Below are positions 1 through 7,291 of a stretch of 12,765 bases of DNA, in pieces; position 1 is the first letter of the stretch, and every line of letters starts with the position of its first letter. Under the pieces are notes generated by a model. That model saw only the letters and a program-made list of their open reading frames with translations, was not told the DNA's origin and did no database searches. Both the position numbers and the translations under genes were made by a program. The DNA is from Trachipleistophora hominis (taxonomy: Eukaryota > Microsporidia > Pleistophoridae), in assembly GCA_000316135.1 (NCBI GenBank), contig JH993971.1, forward strand, positions 98,041 through 110,805, in the 5' to 3' direction.

Positions 1-476
1 ATTTTTTTTGATATCATCGAAGTTTCGATGTGATTTGGTAAGATCAGCAAAAGAATAAAAAACATTCACATACTATTATTGTTTTAAAACACCAGAATAT
101 AACAGATGTAAGAGTATTAATTTGCCTAAATATAGTATTTTACCGAGAATGATCTACATAATTTTTTAGTTACTCTGTAAAACTGTTGTGTTTTACTTAT
201 TCTTATGTCGATGATGATTTCTGGGGAGATTTTAATATTAAAAAAGTGAATTTCAATATTAAAATCCTCTTTAACGTTTTTTAAACAGAAAGCTCAAAAT
301 AACGTGTATTTATTTAAATTTACTTTGTTAAAATTTTCATTTCTCGTGCCCATTCATAATAATAAAAAGGCAATTCGCAAGCTTTATTAATCAGTTCGAA
401 AAAAAATCAATAATTATTATATCTTTTCGTTACTATTGGTAAGTTATATATTGTTATGAAATTCTTAGATTCTTAA
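1..476. other. AT-rich spacer, no gene seen
   Basis: I see no reading frame with convincing protein character on either strand. The only structure is the hairpin at 228-266. The window begins inside this spacer, so the nearest gene to the left is unknown. Confidence 0.6.
228..266. repeat. 12-bp perfect inverted repeat (hairpin)
   Basis: GATTTTAATATT at 228-239 is followed after a 15-base loop by its exact complement at 255-266. A few more pairs can form outside if one C (267) is bulged. It lies in otherwise featureless AT-rich DNA. Nothing shows whether it acts as a transcript end, a structured RNA or neither. Chance perfect 12-bp stems with short loops should be uncommon here, though AT-rich DNA raises the odds. 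Confidence 0.6.
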
Positions 477-680
477 ACTTACTCAACAGCTATTTGTGAT
501 CGATGTTTAGTGACAATGCTATCACCAGTTGAAAGTTAATTTCTAATCCCTAGTGAGCAACGCGAACGACGAGAAAATGGTCGATTTAAATTAAGAACAG
601 AGAACGACGACTTCTATCGTAGACGTGCCAATTTAGATTTCCATTTTGTAAACGGAATAGCGCAGCTAGTTTTTATATAG
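477..680 (+). pseudogene. Possible relic reading frame, arginine-rich
   Basis: One plus-strand frame runs from 477 to the TAG at 678-680 with a single internal stop (TAA at 537-539), about 67 codons. The part after the stop is polar and Arg/Glu/Asp-rich, including EQRERRENGRFKLRTEND, and uses several CGN arginine codons. GC rises visibly between about 545 and 630 compared with both sides, which fits old coding DNA. An ATG at 513 sits in the first half, but no complete gene can be built. The family is not recognised. The call rests on composition only and could be chance. Confidence 0.22.
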
Positions 681-698
681 TTAGAGTTCCATAACGCG

Positions 699-715
699 GT
701 TAAAAACATTAATTC
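699..715. repeat. 17-base direct repeat, copy 1
   Basis: GTTAAAAACATTAATTC here is identical to 2497-2513. A second shared sequence, TTTCTTGCCRAAACGT, lies at 1097-1112 and at 2607-2622 in the same order and orientation. The spacing between the two shared blocks differs (about 400 against about 110 bases). This suggests diverged copies of one ancestral segment, with a deletion or insertion between the blocks. Confidence 0.5.
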
Positions 716-1157
716 ATAACCAAAAGTGACATTTTCTCTAAGTATTTGTTGCAAAAGATTAATGAGTAAGTTTTGGAGCGTGGAATTTAAATAATGATAC
801 TGTCATAATTTGCAGTCTCATAAAAAATCTTTTATTTCGTACACCACCTAAAAACCCGTCGTCTAAAACAAAAAAAAATAAAAATGAAACATAACGATTA
901 AGTACTGAAATCACATAATGTAAGACGGCCAAATCCGCAGCATTTTTTTATATATGATGGTTACATTCTTTGCAAATGATTCTACACCAATCTATACAAC
1001 CTCAACCGGCTAACATAAACTCTTAAATAAATTCTTGTAGTAAACTTTCTTTGTGGTGTATTCCAGAAACATGTCATATCAACATATAACTCCTAGTTTC
1101 TTGCCGAAACGTTTGATCAAATTTATTTTATTTTTTCTTGGACATATTAATTAACTT

Positions 1158-1307
1158 TCAAATTTTCTTTTTATCAATGTTGATAAACTGCTCAATAAGC
1201 TTGTGTGTTATTTTCTTAATAATACTGTACATTTCTATCATCATAGCTAACGTCGAATTGTAAAACTGTAATGATAAAAATATTTTAAGTAATCTTGATA
1301 CATTCAT
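1158..1307 (-). pseudogene. Possible relic ORF, 49 residues, upstream end of a broken frame
   Basis: A minus-strand ATG at 1307 opens 49 codons to a TGA at 1158-1160; the frame is open further upstream to 1355. The peptide starts hydrophobic (MNVSRLLKIFLSLQF) and ends in a Lys-rich stretch. Downstream on the same strand, between 1120 and 700, short protein-like segments continue in changing frames with stops between them, and this stretch includes the two sequences shared with 2497-2622. This suggests a decayed gene of roughly 600 bases. The family is not recognised, and a chance ORF of this length is quite possible. Confidence 0.2.
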
Positions 1308-1389
1308 AAAACATAATAATAATTCAAATATAAATTTCCAGATAATGTTATTGCATTAGTACCGTCTTATAGCGTATTCTTATGCTATT

Positions 1390-1778
1390 TCATTTGTAAT
1401 TTTTTATTAATATGAAAATCGTTGTAATTAGTGCAATTGTAATTAAAATACCTACAAGCGTATACAAATAACAGTATATGTTCTCTTCATAAATCATCAC
1501 AATATTTATACCACAACAAGTTGTGGTAGGAAAATATGAACCTGGTAATGATATATTGGTGTTACTACTTTATTCAACCGTTCTGCACATTCCTGTTGTG
1601 TTTGAATCAACAGTAACACCTACACTTGGAGACGGTAAACTATTGAAATCAGAAGAATTTGGTGTAAGGTTAACTATACGGTTGTTAGTCCCTAAAGTGT
1701 GTGTAAAACACGTATTTGATGATGTATCATTTGGTACAGTGGGGTATAGGTATCAACTTCAGTTGAGGGTGCTAACAT
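1390..1778 (-). pseudogene. Broken gene for a type I membrane protein-like product
   Basis: From an ATG at 1778 (minus strand, CCC four bases upstream) the frame begins MLAPSTEVDTYTP. At the four-C run 1741-1744 it appears to shift by one base into a second frame, which continues to a TGA at 1390-1392 with one internal TAA (1570-1572). The second frame reads as a Ser/Thr/Asn/Pro-rich ectodomain with possible N-glycosylation sites (NSS, NTT, NIS) and a CC pair. A hydrophobic segment of about 21 residues (roughly 1405-1467) and a short basic tail KNYK follow: the order expected of a type I membrane protein. No signal peptide is visible, so the N-terminus is missing or further upstream in another frame. 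By hand count about 45% of codons in the central part have the RNY pattern in this register, against about 20% in the open plus-strand register. Family unknown. Confidence 0.4.
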
Positions 1779-2052
1779 GATGGGTGGTGAAAAATTAGTA
1801 CTCACTTTTAACTATAATTAGACTCATTAATTAGCCTTAAATGTATTTAATTTTACTTTTTATAAAATTAAAATCAAATAAGAAGCTAAGCACTCTTTTA
1901 CGCGTTTGTTGAACAATTGAATGAGTTAAAGGTATTTTTGGTGAATTAACATTTTATTTAGTCTCGTTATATGCAGTTGTAAAGATTCATAATTGAAAAA
2001 ACGTCTGATATGACTCAAAAGCAAAAATGCTAATATAATAAGGGGCAATAAA
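1779..2052. other. Spacer between two relic patches, nothing recognised
   Basis: AT-rich DNA with only short open stretches on both strands. There is no element, tRNA or repeat that I can recognise. Confidence 0.5.
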
Positions 2053-2634
2053 TTATAAAGATGTCTGTCGAGAATGAGAAAGCTTAGAAATTATACACGT
2101 ATTTCTAAAAAGGAATTGCCTTTCGTGAATAACCGTTCCAATTGCCTAGATACTAGTCCATGAAAAAATCGGGCCAAAAATTGGGATTTATTACACATGT
2201 ATATTCCAGCAAAAACAAACCACAACAATTTTTTTTCAATGATAAAATATTCGCGAGTAACCGTGATATCTTAATTTATAGAATAGAAAGTTGGACTACT
2301 ATACATCAATAAATTTTGATTGATCAGCTACTTGTTTATGGATGTTAGTTTTAGTGTGCGTTGCACTTTTCATACACTTAAAAAAATTTTCTGGCCATTG
2401 AGCACTGATTACAGCCTCACTTAACCTATGATACAAAGAACTATTTTTTCTATTTTACTTTAGTCATTTCAGCATTGTTTAAAATTTCAAACGGGCGTTA
2501 AAAACATTAATTCTAACAGATGAAATATTTTCTTTAATTTTTGTTAATAAAAGACTAGTGAGTGTGTTTGAAGTATAGAAATCGCGTAAATATTCATGGC
2601 CGTTTATTTCTTGCCAAAACGTGAAACAATTTTT
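2053..2634 (-). pseudogene. Broken reading frame with two 51-codon open runs
   Basis: A single minus-strand register holds protein-like segments separated by stops. One run of 51 codons (2634-2482) includes FTFWQEINGHEYLRDF and KIKENISS. Another 51-codon run (2454-2302) includes SLYHRLSEAVISAQWPENFF. A third run near 2145-2056 includes AIGTVIHERQFLFRN. No run begins with a usable start. The amino-acid make-up and local GC suggest old coding DNA, but the total stop count in this register (about ten in 190 codons) is only modestly below the random expectation, so chance cannot be excluded. The 2497-2622 part shares short sequence with 699-1112. The family is not recognised. Confidence 0.25.
2497..2513. 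repeat. 17-base direct repeat, copy 2
   Basis: Identical to 699-715, with weaker similarity continuing for about 60 bases to the right. Its partner block TTTCTTGCCAAAACGT is at 2607-2622, matching 1097-1112 with one mismatch. Confidence 0.5.
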
Positions 2635-3105
2635 TCAACTTTGTTATCGAATCGGTCAACCCGATTGCAATTTTCCTTTATATTTTTCATGAAGGTTTGT
2701 TAATTAATCCTCGTATTTCTCACAGCTTAAAAGTGTTGGCTTATAAATAAATGTTTCTTGTTGCTAATTTTTTTTATTGCGACAAAAAAATCTTCCGCAA
2801 AAAACATCTCCCACTTCATATTAGATCATTTTATTTTTATTGAACAGTGAAAACTTAAAGAATACCAAGTTACCTAATAGGTAAGATTAAAACCGTTAAA
2901 GCAAACTATGATGATTGGTGATACAAAAGCAATATAAATACTAGTGTAAACAGTTCCATTAGCATGATACATTATGTGTTTCATTCGTAATATTTAAAAT
3001 ACAAACAGAACACATTTACAATTACCTTTTTTACGATAACTGTTCTAATTGCAAGTTGTCTATTTAATAAAATGCGTTCGTTTCGTCATTAAACTGGTGA
3101 ACCGA
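2635..3105. other. Spacer with weak minus-strand coding-like fragments
   Basis: On the minus strand, short open pieces occur between 2820 and 2640, for example EVGDVFCGRFFCRNKKN and, in another frame, NRVDRFDNKVEKIVSRFG. They may be the upstream continuation of the broken frame at 2053-2634. From about 2830 to 3105 I see nothing that I can support. Confidence 0.3.
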
Positions 3106-3121
3106 TTATTTGGTTTGCTTG

Positions 3122-3346
3122 ATGGTGATTTGTCTATTTGTAAACGTATCTGTTACAATTTCGTGTAACAAAGTAAAAACCATCAAAACACTGATCGACA
3201 AATCAAAGCGTGAGCACAAACACGTAATACGAAATAAACCAATAGGTTCTCTGAAAAGGAGCACAAAAAGAAAAAAGTACGGGCACAAATTTCCCAACCA
3301 TAGAATACAAAATGCTACCGAAATCTACAATATCATCATTTCTTAG
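3122..3346 (+). CDS. Possible small lysine-rich protein, 74 residues
   Basis: An ATG at 3122 opens 74 codons. The first 15 residues (MVICLFVNVSVTISC) are hydrophobic and could be a signal peptide. The rest is strongly basic, with KSKREHKHVIRNK and KRSTKRKKYGHK. The last 35 bases overlap the start of the 422-residue gene in another frame. GC already rises from about 3130, upstream of that gene's ATG, which suggests this stretch is or was coding. It may be a separate small secreted protein, or the true N-terminal part of the downstream gene now in a different frame. No C- or G-run element lies before its ATG. Nothing identifies a function. Confidence 0.35.
   Translation: MVICLFVNVSVTISCNKVKTIKTLIDKSKREHKHVIRNKPIGSLKRSTKRKKYGHKFPNHRIQNATEIYNIIIS
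3293..3295 (+). promoter_or_regulatory. CCC element upstream of the 422-residue gene
   Basis: A CCC triplet lies 16 bases before the ATG at 3312, in the context TTCCCAACC. It resembles the C-run found close upstream of many microsporidian start codons and mildly supports this start. The distance is longer than at the cyclophilin and SmF genes. Confidence 0.35.
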
Positions 3347-4580
3347 AAGAACTGCGTGCAGCGATCCAAAGTTTTATTACCGTACCAAAACAATCTACAA
3401 AAACAACGTGACCATTGTGTATCTCTTCTTCCTTCCTTCGTGCGTTGTCATCGCAACTGCACCGCCCAGACAGTCACAGTCATTAAAACACGATCTTGAG
3501 CCACTGGAAACGATTGAGTATGACAAGCTGACGTTTACGAGAGAGGATAACATGTATATAGAGATGAAATGGAACAATCAATTTCTTCTGATTGGATTTA
3601 AAGACGAGGTTAATATGGAGAAGTTTTGTGTGAAAGTGAACAGTCTTGGCGTGAAGGTGGGAAAGAGAGTGGGAAAAAAAGTTGTTGGGAACGATGATGG
3701 TGAAACAGTCTCTTATAAGCTTGATAATGAAAGTATTGATCATATAAGTACGGATACAGCGTACGAAGTGTTTAGTATTGGAAGTCATAAGAACAAAGAT
3801 GAGATAAGCGAAAGTGGTAGAGATGAAAGAGACAGCAGAGGTGAGAGGAGCAGTAGAGATGAGAGGAGCAGTAGAGATGAGAGGAATAGAAGAGGTGAGA
3901 AGAGTAGTAAAGATGAGCGAGGTAGTAAAGATGATCGAAGCAACAAAGATGAGAGGAGTAAAAGAGAAAGTAAAAGTAGTAAAGATGGCAAAAGCGTTAA
4001 AGATGGTAAAAGCGTTAAAGATGGTAATAAAGATGGCAAAAGTAGTAAAAATCAAAGAGAAAGCAAACACAACAACAACTCAACGAGAAGCAGCTCATCA
4101 CGTATAAACCAACGTACAAGCAGAAAGGATTTAGGTGCAAAGTGTGATTTACGCCAGGTATATAGCGATGATCACTCTATTAACACGGAAGATAGCAGCG
4201 GAAGAGTTGATTTAGACAAAATACAAGCAAAATACGACCAAGTAGGACATGGTTCATGTTCCAAGCCCTGTAAATCAGTACAAGAGATAGATTCACTCAT
4301 AAAATCACAAATAGAATTCGGTGATTTGAACTTTTTTGTCCTTACTGAGCCTATTTACAGCTACTTCTGCAGACGAATAATGTTGAGATTGTGTGAGCAC
4401 TTCGATAGCACAAGTAGAAAAGCAAAAAATAGCGGTTATAACATTAATATTAACGATCATTTTATACTGTTTGTGCGACGAGGAGGACGACTGTATCGTC
4501 TGGATAACGAAAACGATTTTGCTGCTGCAGTTACATGTTTGAATAGAGAACTCGATGTAGTGGTTAGAAACAGAGAATAA
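3312..4580 (+). CDS. Unrecognised 422-residue protein with a charged hexapeptide repeat
   Basis: This is the longest uninterrupted frame in the window. Residues 1-30 are basic, and residues 33-50 are hydrophobic (VTIVYLFFLPSCVVIATA) and could be a signal anchor. Residues 67-115 look globular (YIEMKWNNQFLLIGFKDE). Residues about 172-248 are a low-complexity tract of degenerate six-residue units such as DERSSR, GEKSSK and DGKSVK. Residues 250-320 are polar and probably disordered. Residues 330-422 are globular again. The segment FILFVRRGGRLYRLDNEND near the C-terminus faintly recalls the second half of a PB1 domain (strand, then D-x-E-N-D, helix, strand), but this is a guess. There is no downstream ATG until residue 81, so 3312 is the natural start, yet the upstream ORF at 3122-3346 leaves the N-terminus open to doubt. 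The gene converges with the cyclophilin gene. Function unknown. Confidence 0.8.
   Translation: MLPKSTISSFLRRTACSDPKFYYRTKTIYKNNVTIVYLFFLPSCVVIATAPPRQSQSLKHDLEPLETIEYDKLTFTREDNMYIEMKWNNQFLLIGFKDEVNMEKFCVKVNSLGVKVGKRVGKKVVGNDDGETVSYKLDNESIDHISTDTAYEVFSIGSHKNKDEISESGRDERDSRGERSSRDERSSRDERNRRGEKSSKDERGSKDDRSNKDERSKRESKSSKDGKSVKDGKSVKDGNKDGKSSKNQRESKHNNNSTRSSSSRINQRTSRKDLGAKCDLRQVYSDDHSINTEDSSGRVDLDKIQAKYDQVGHGSCSKPCKSVQEIDSLIKSQIEFGDLNFFVLTEPIYSYFCRRIMLRLCEHFDSTSRKAKNSGYNININDHFILFVRRGGRLYRLDNENDFAAAVTCLNRELDVVVRNRE
3825..4055 (+). repeat. Degenerate 18-base tandem repeat inside the 422-residue gene
   Basis: Units of 18 bases encode the hexapeptides. Two adjacent units at 3843-3860 and 3861-3878 are identical, and 3984-4001 and 4002-4019 differ at one base. 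The other units are diverged and lengths vary near the end. The reading frame is kept throughout, so the array grows and shrinks in whole codons. Array length may differ between strains. Confidence 0.8.
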
Positions 4581-5044
4581 TCTTTCTGTTTGATGTAAAA
4601 GACAGACAATTCGTGTCATTGCAAGATGTCGATGATGTGAACTGCATGAGTAGAGACAGATAACGTAATATAAACAGATATTAAAGCTGGAAATGCTATG
4701 AAGATATGTCAATAATTTTTTGATGAGTATTATACGGATAAAAATGAAATTGCAATAAACATGGATTAAATTAATAAACGTTGTAGAACACAGGAATAAG
4801 GAATGAGCCTAAACACTCTGACTAATAAAACTGCAAACACATGAAAATGTTCGTTTACAGGGCCAGAACAAATTCATAAGCAAGTTGAGACGCACCTCAC
4901 GTATCAGACGTGTCACTTAAAAATGAACCTTTTTGTTTTACTGTAAGCACTTTAACATCATTTTAAACAGTTTAATCAAAGACATCCACATAAAATGGGG
5001 CTCTAAATGCCACCAGGCTACGTATCACTAAAAAACTTTAATGA
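4581..5044. other. Convergent intergenic spacer
   Basis: This 464-base gap separates the ends of the 422-residue gene (plus) and the cyclophilin gene (minus), so it should carry both 3' ends. AATAAA-like hexamers occur (for example near 4754 and 4773). No further gene or repeat is seen. Confidence 0.6.
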
Positions 5045-5539
5045 TTAAATCTCACCGCAGTCGTAAATAATGACGGGGTAATCGTTTGTATCCTGTCTCA
5101 TTTCACTGATGTTCTTTACCACGTCCATTCCCTCGACCACGCGCCCAAAGACTACGTGCTTGTTGTCAAGCCACGCCGTCCTAGCAACCGTAATAAAAAA
5201 CTGCGAGCCGTTCGTGTGTGGCCCGGCATTTGCCATCGAAACAACACCCTCACTATCGTGTTTCAGCTCAAAATTCTCATCATCAAACTTTGGACCATAA
5301 ATGCTGCGTCCACCCGTTCCATTATTATTGGTAAAATCACCACCCTGGATCATAAAACCTGCTATTATACGGTGAAACGAGCAGTTCTTGTAGCCGTATC
5401 CCTTTTCTCCGGTGCACAGCGCACGGAAATTCTCGGCTGTCTTTGGTACAACGTCGGAGCGCAGCTCTATCTTTATCGTACCGAGCGGCTCTTTGTCTTT
5501 TCTGACCTTGAGGTAACACACAGGAAGCTTGGCGGCCAT
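5045..5539 (-). CDS. Cyclophilin A-type peptidyl-prolyl cis-trans isomerase
   Basis: The 164-residue product is a single complete cyclophilin domain, the size of cytosolic cyclophilin A, with no signal peptide or extension. Cyclophilins catalyse cis-trans isomerisation of peptide bonds before proline during protein folding and bind cyclosporin. The active-site set is present: R57 in SFHRII, F62, M63 and Q65 in FMIQGGDF, A103-N104 in MANAGP, Q113 and F115 in NGSQFFIT, W123-L124 and H128 in [10 protein letters not shown]. The conserved Trp predicts cyclosporin binding. The start at 5539 is supported by homology over the whole length and by a C-run ending three bases before the ATG. GC is clearly higher than in the flanks. 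Several antisense frames over this gene are shadows. Location is inferred to be cytosol or nucleus. Confidence 0.97.
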   Translation of the reverse strand: MAAKLPVCYLKVRKDKEPLGTIKIELRSDVVPKTAENFRALCTGEKGYGYKNCSFHRIIAGFMIQGGDFTNNNGTGGRSIYGPKFDDENFELKHDSEGVVSMANAGPHTNGSQFFITVARTAWLDNKHVVFGRVVEGMDVVKNISEMRQDTNDYPVIIYDCGEI

Positions 5540-5542
5540 AAA

Positions 5543-5546
5543 GGGG
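5543..5546 (-). promoter_or_regulatory. CCCC start-proximal element of the cyclophilin gene
   Basis: On the minus strand the sequence reads ACACCCCTTTATG, placing four C residues three bases before the start codon. A T-run lies just upstream (5551-5557). This is the classic arrangement at microsporidian genes, where transcripts begin at or very near the start codon. Confidence 0.6.
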
Positions 5547-5582
5547 TGTAAAAAAATTTTGACAAAAACGCAAGGGACAAGA

Positions 5583-5589
5583 TTGGCGG
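5583..5589. promoter_or_regulatory. TTGGCGG motif upstream of the cyclophilin gene
   Basis: TTGGCGG lies about 45 bases upstream of the cyclophilin start. The same core occurs upstream of SmF (8259-8266) and at 7786-7793. It stands out in AT-rich DNA and resembles the E2F/DP core, but which factor would bind is inference. Confidence 0.3.
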
Positions 5590-5986
5590 CAGTAAAGTTG
5601 TCAGCGATAATGTACTAATCTAATATAATCGGAGCATGCTTCCATAAAAAATTAAGTAAACAAGAAATAGCAAACCTCTTTCCCGTGTTGGTACCTACAT
5701 TTGAAAGAACGAATCTTTCTGCTGCAAGAGAGTGTTTTGGACGTTATTTTTCGTTTGTATAGAATTACGTCACAATATTACACATTTTGTTGAAATTCTA
5801 AGGAATAAAACACGTATAATGATTAAATATCAACATAGATACGCGTATTGATCAATCTATACCGAGTATTGTATTGTGAATGATCTGTAAACATTAATTT
5901 TGTAACATATTATAGTTTTTGTTAAGATAAAATAGCGTAAAGAATAACAGTGTCTAGCAAAATGTAATATTTTTAATCAAATAATT
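5590..5986. other. Spacer upstream of the cyclophilin gene
   Basis: AT-rich DNA. I see only short open frames and no recognisable RNA gene or repeat. On the minus strand this follows the broken membrane-protein-like frame at 5987-6229. The pieces that continue here (such as LIKNITF near 5970) are too short to support. Confidence 0.5.
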
Positions 5987-6229
5987 TTACAAAAAACGAA
6001 CAATAGCCTCCTTGAGCAGCACGCTCGTAATAAGAGACGAGATTATCATCATTATAAATATATCATTGTGTGTTAACGCTACGTAAAAGAAACACGTTAT
6101 TCGATAGCGTAATTATATCGATTTATCCATCTTCACCTAATAAAATGCTAACTACACAAATGGGAAGTGTCACCACAGGTATAAATTTTCAAGTAGTATA
6201 ACATTTTTATACAAATAAGTCAATTCCAT
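5987..6229 (-). pseudogene. Broken membrane-protein-like segment, possibly from an ABC transporter
   Basis: Minus-strand pieces in shifting frames join into a plausible membrane segment. MELTYLYKNVILLENLYL begins at an ATG at 6229. Then PVVTLPICVVSILLGEDG is followed by a TAA and IDIITLSNNVFLLRSVNT. Then MMIISSLITSVLLKEA ends at a TAA at 5987-5989. The order (Pro-Val-Val-Thr-Leu, hydrophobic run, Leu-Leu-Gly, later a Ser-Val ... Arg-Phe-Leu ending) recalls the last transmembrane stretch of the first half of ABCC/MRP exporters, just before the first nucleotide-binding domain. That is pattern memory, not an alignment. No Walker motifs are visible nearby. At least two frameshifts and one stop are needed, so if real it is dead. 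Confidence 0.25.
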
Positions 6230-6420
6230 GCTCTAACTAATTACCGCCTAGTTGATAATATTCAGGACGTAATTTGTTCAAAGAATAAAAATAAAAAAGT
6301 AATATAACAATATTGATTATATAGTGGTTTATCAAATTGCTTTCTAATCTTTCAAGTCACTTATATAATAATATATTGCATGCTATTAATCAGCAAAGAA
6401 TAATTGTTTTATCATTTTAA

Positions 6421-6615
6421 ATGACAATAGAATTCGGCATACATAACGTTTTATTGCAAGAGTTGTTGTCGTTTATAGCTGACAAGAGAAGAAAAATCCT
6501 TTTATATGATTATTACGTCGTTAGTAACTCAATTATCGTGCTGGCACATATATGTGCCAAGCAATTAAAATGCATGACAAACGCTTTAACGATAATTAAT
6601 TTTATAGTTATTTAA
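6421..6615 (+). CDS. Possible small ORF, 64 residues
   Basis: An ATG at 6421 opens 64 codons. The product has a mixed start (MTIEFGIHNVLLQELLSF), a basic patch DKRRK and a hydrophobic second half, and could be a small membrane peptide. It has no C-run element, no recognisable domain and an AT-rich composition like the spacer. ORFs of this length are expected by chance here, so treat it as doubtful. Confidence 0.15.
   Translation: MTIEFGIHNVLLQELLSFIADKRRKILLYDYYVVSNSIIVLAHICAKQLKCMTNALTIINFIVI
6542..6559. repeat. 18-bp perfect palindrome
   Basis: TGGCACATATATGTGCCA is its own reverse complement. Such sites often bind dimeric proteins or form cruciforms. It lies within the doubtful ORF at 6421-6615 and not near a clear start codon. 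No function can be assigned. Confidence 0.7.
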
Positions 6616-7291
6616 ACATCCTTATGAGCTGATAATTACTAAAAATTACCGTAGTTACCAATGATTGCACCATTAATATGTATTAATACAACAAATACTT
6701 CTGTGTGTTAAATACAATGGCGTAGTTAGCGATAAATTAACCATAAATATACACTCTACCAATTGATAAATGAGGGTTTCAACGTATATTAAGCGGGTAT
6801 AGCATTTAGAATTTCCTCGTAACCATCTATATTGCTTATTGTTTGAAAATGATTCGTTTGGAATCATTTAAATATGTAATTAATAGTTCTAATCATTTTT
6901 ATAAAAAACGCAACCCTAACAACTACTGTTATGCTTCTGCATAGATTGTATGGATCTAAGTTGTGGTATTTTTATTCTTTAATAATTATTAAATGATAAT
7001 TTGCCAGACTGTTTGTTAGTAGAATATAGTTATGACAATTACTATCCTGAAATGGCAACCATCCATGTTAATTAACTATTATTGCTTTTTATACTGCTTA
7101 CACGGCGTACCCGATGAAAAACAAACGATTTTCTACATTATTACAACATGAATTCATTTAATTTTAAGATTAAACATCAGATCACATACAATTTTTGATT
7201 TTCAGGGGATATAACATGTTGCATTTAAATATGTATCAACTTAAATATAAGTTTCGTTCAAAGTATTTAAAAACATTGTTCATTCACCCAG
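6616..7291. other. AT-rich spacer with doubtful short frames
   Basis: The only ATG-started frame of note is on the minus strand at 6673-6867 (64 codons, MIPNESFSNNKQYRWLRGN at the start). It could be a relic or chance. Its start codon lies inside a perfect 9-bp hairpin. Minus-strand fragments after 7291, such as TMFLNTLNETYI, may be the end of the broken frame that starts near 7615. No RNA gene was recognised. Confidence 0.4.
6847..6869. repeat. 9-bp perfect hairpin
   Basis: AAATGATTC (6847-6855), loop GTTTG, and GAATCATTT (6861-6869) form a perfect stem. It overlaps the ATG of the doubtful minus-strand ORF at 6673-6867. No T-run marks it as a terminator. Confidence 0.6.

Noticed and set aside
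1493..1780. Open plus-strand frame of about 95 codons
   Set aside because: It has no ATG and a low share of RNY codons. The minus-strand register over the same bases has better codon pattern and a coherent membrane-protein layout.
1774..1807. Possible short intron on the minus strand (GTGAGT ... TTAG)
   Set aside because: The branch-like ACTAAT sits next to the donor instead of near the acceptor, and the joined N-terminus is not convincing.
3483..4107. Several long open frames over the repeat tract on both strands
   Set aside because: Low-complexity 18-base units leave other frames open. The products are monotonous Leu/Ser or Phe/Thr strings, shadows of the 422-residue gene.
4305..4712. 135-codon minus-strand frame
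   Set aside because: It starts at TTG, is antisense to the end of the 422-residue gene and runs into the convergent spacer. No protein family character is seen.
5109..5573. Open frames antisense to or overlapping cyclophilin
   Set aside because: They follow from the GC-rich coding sequence of a certain gene.
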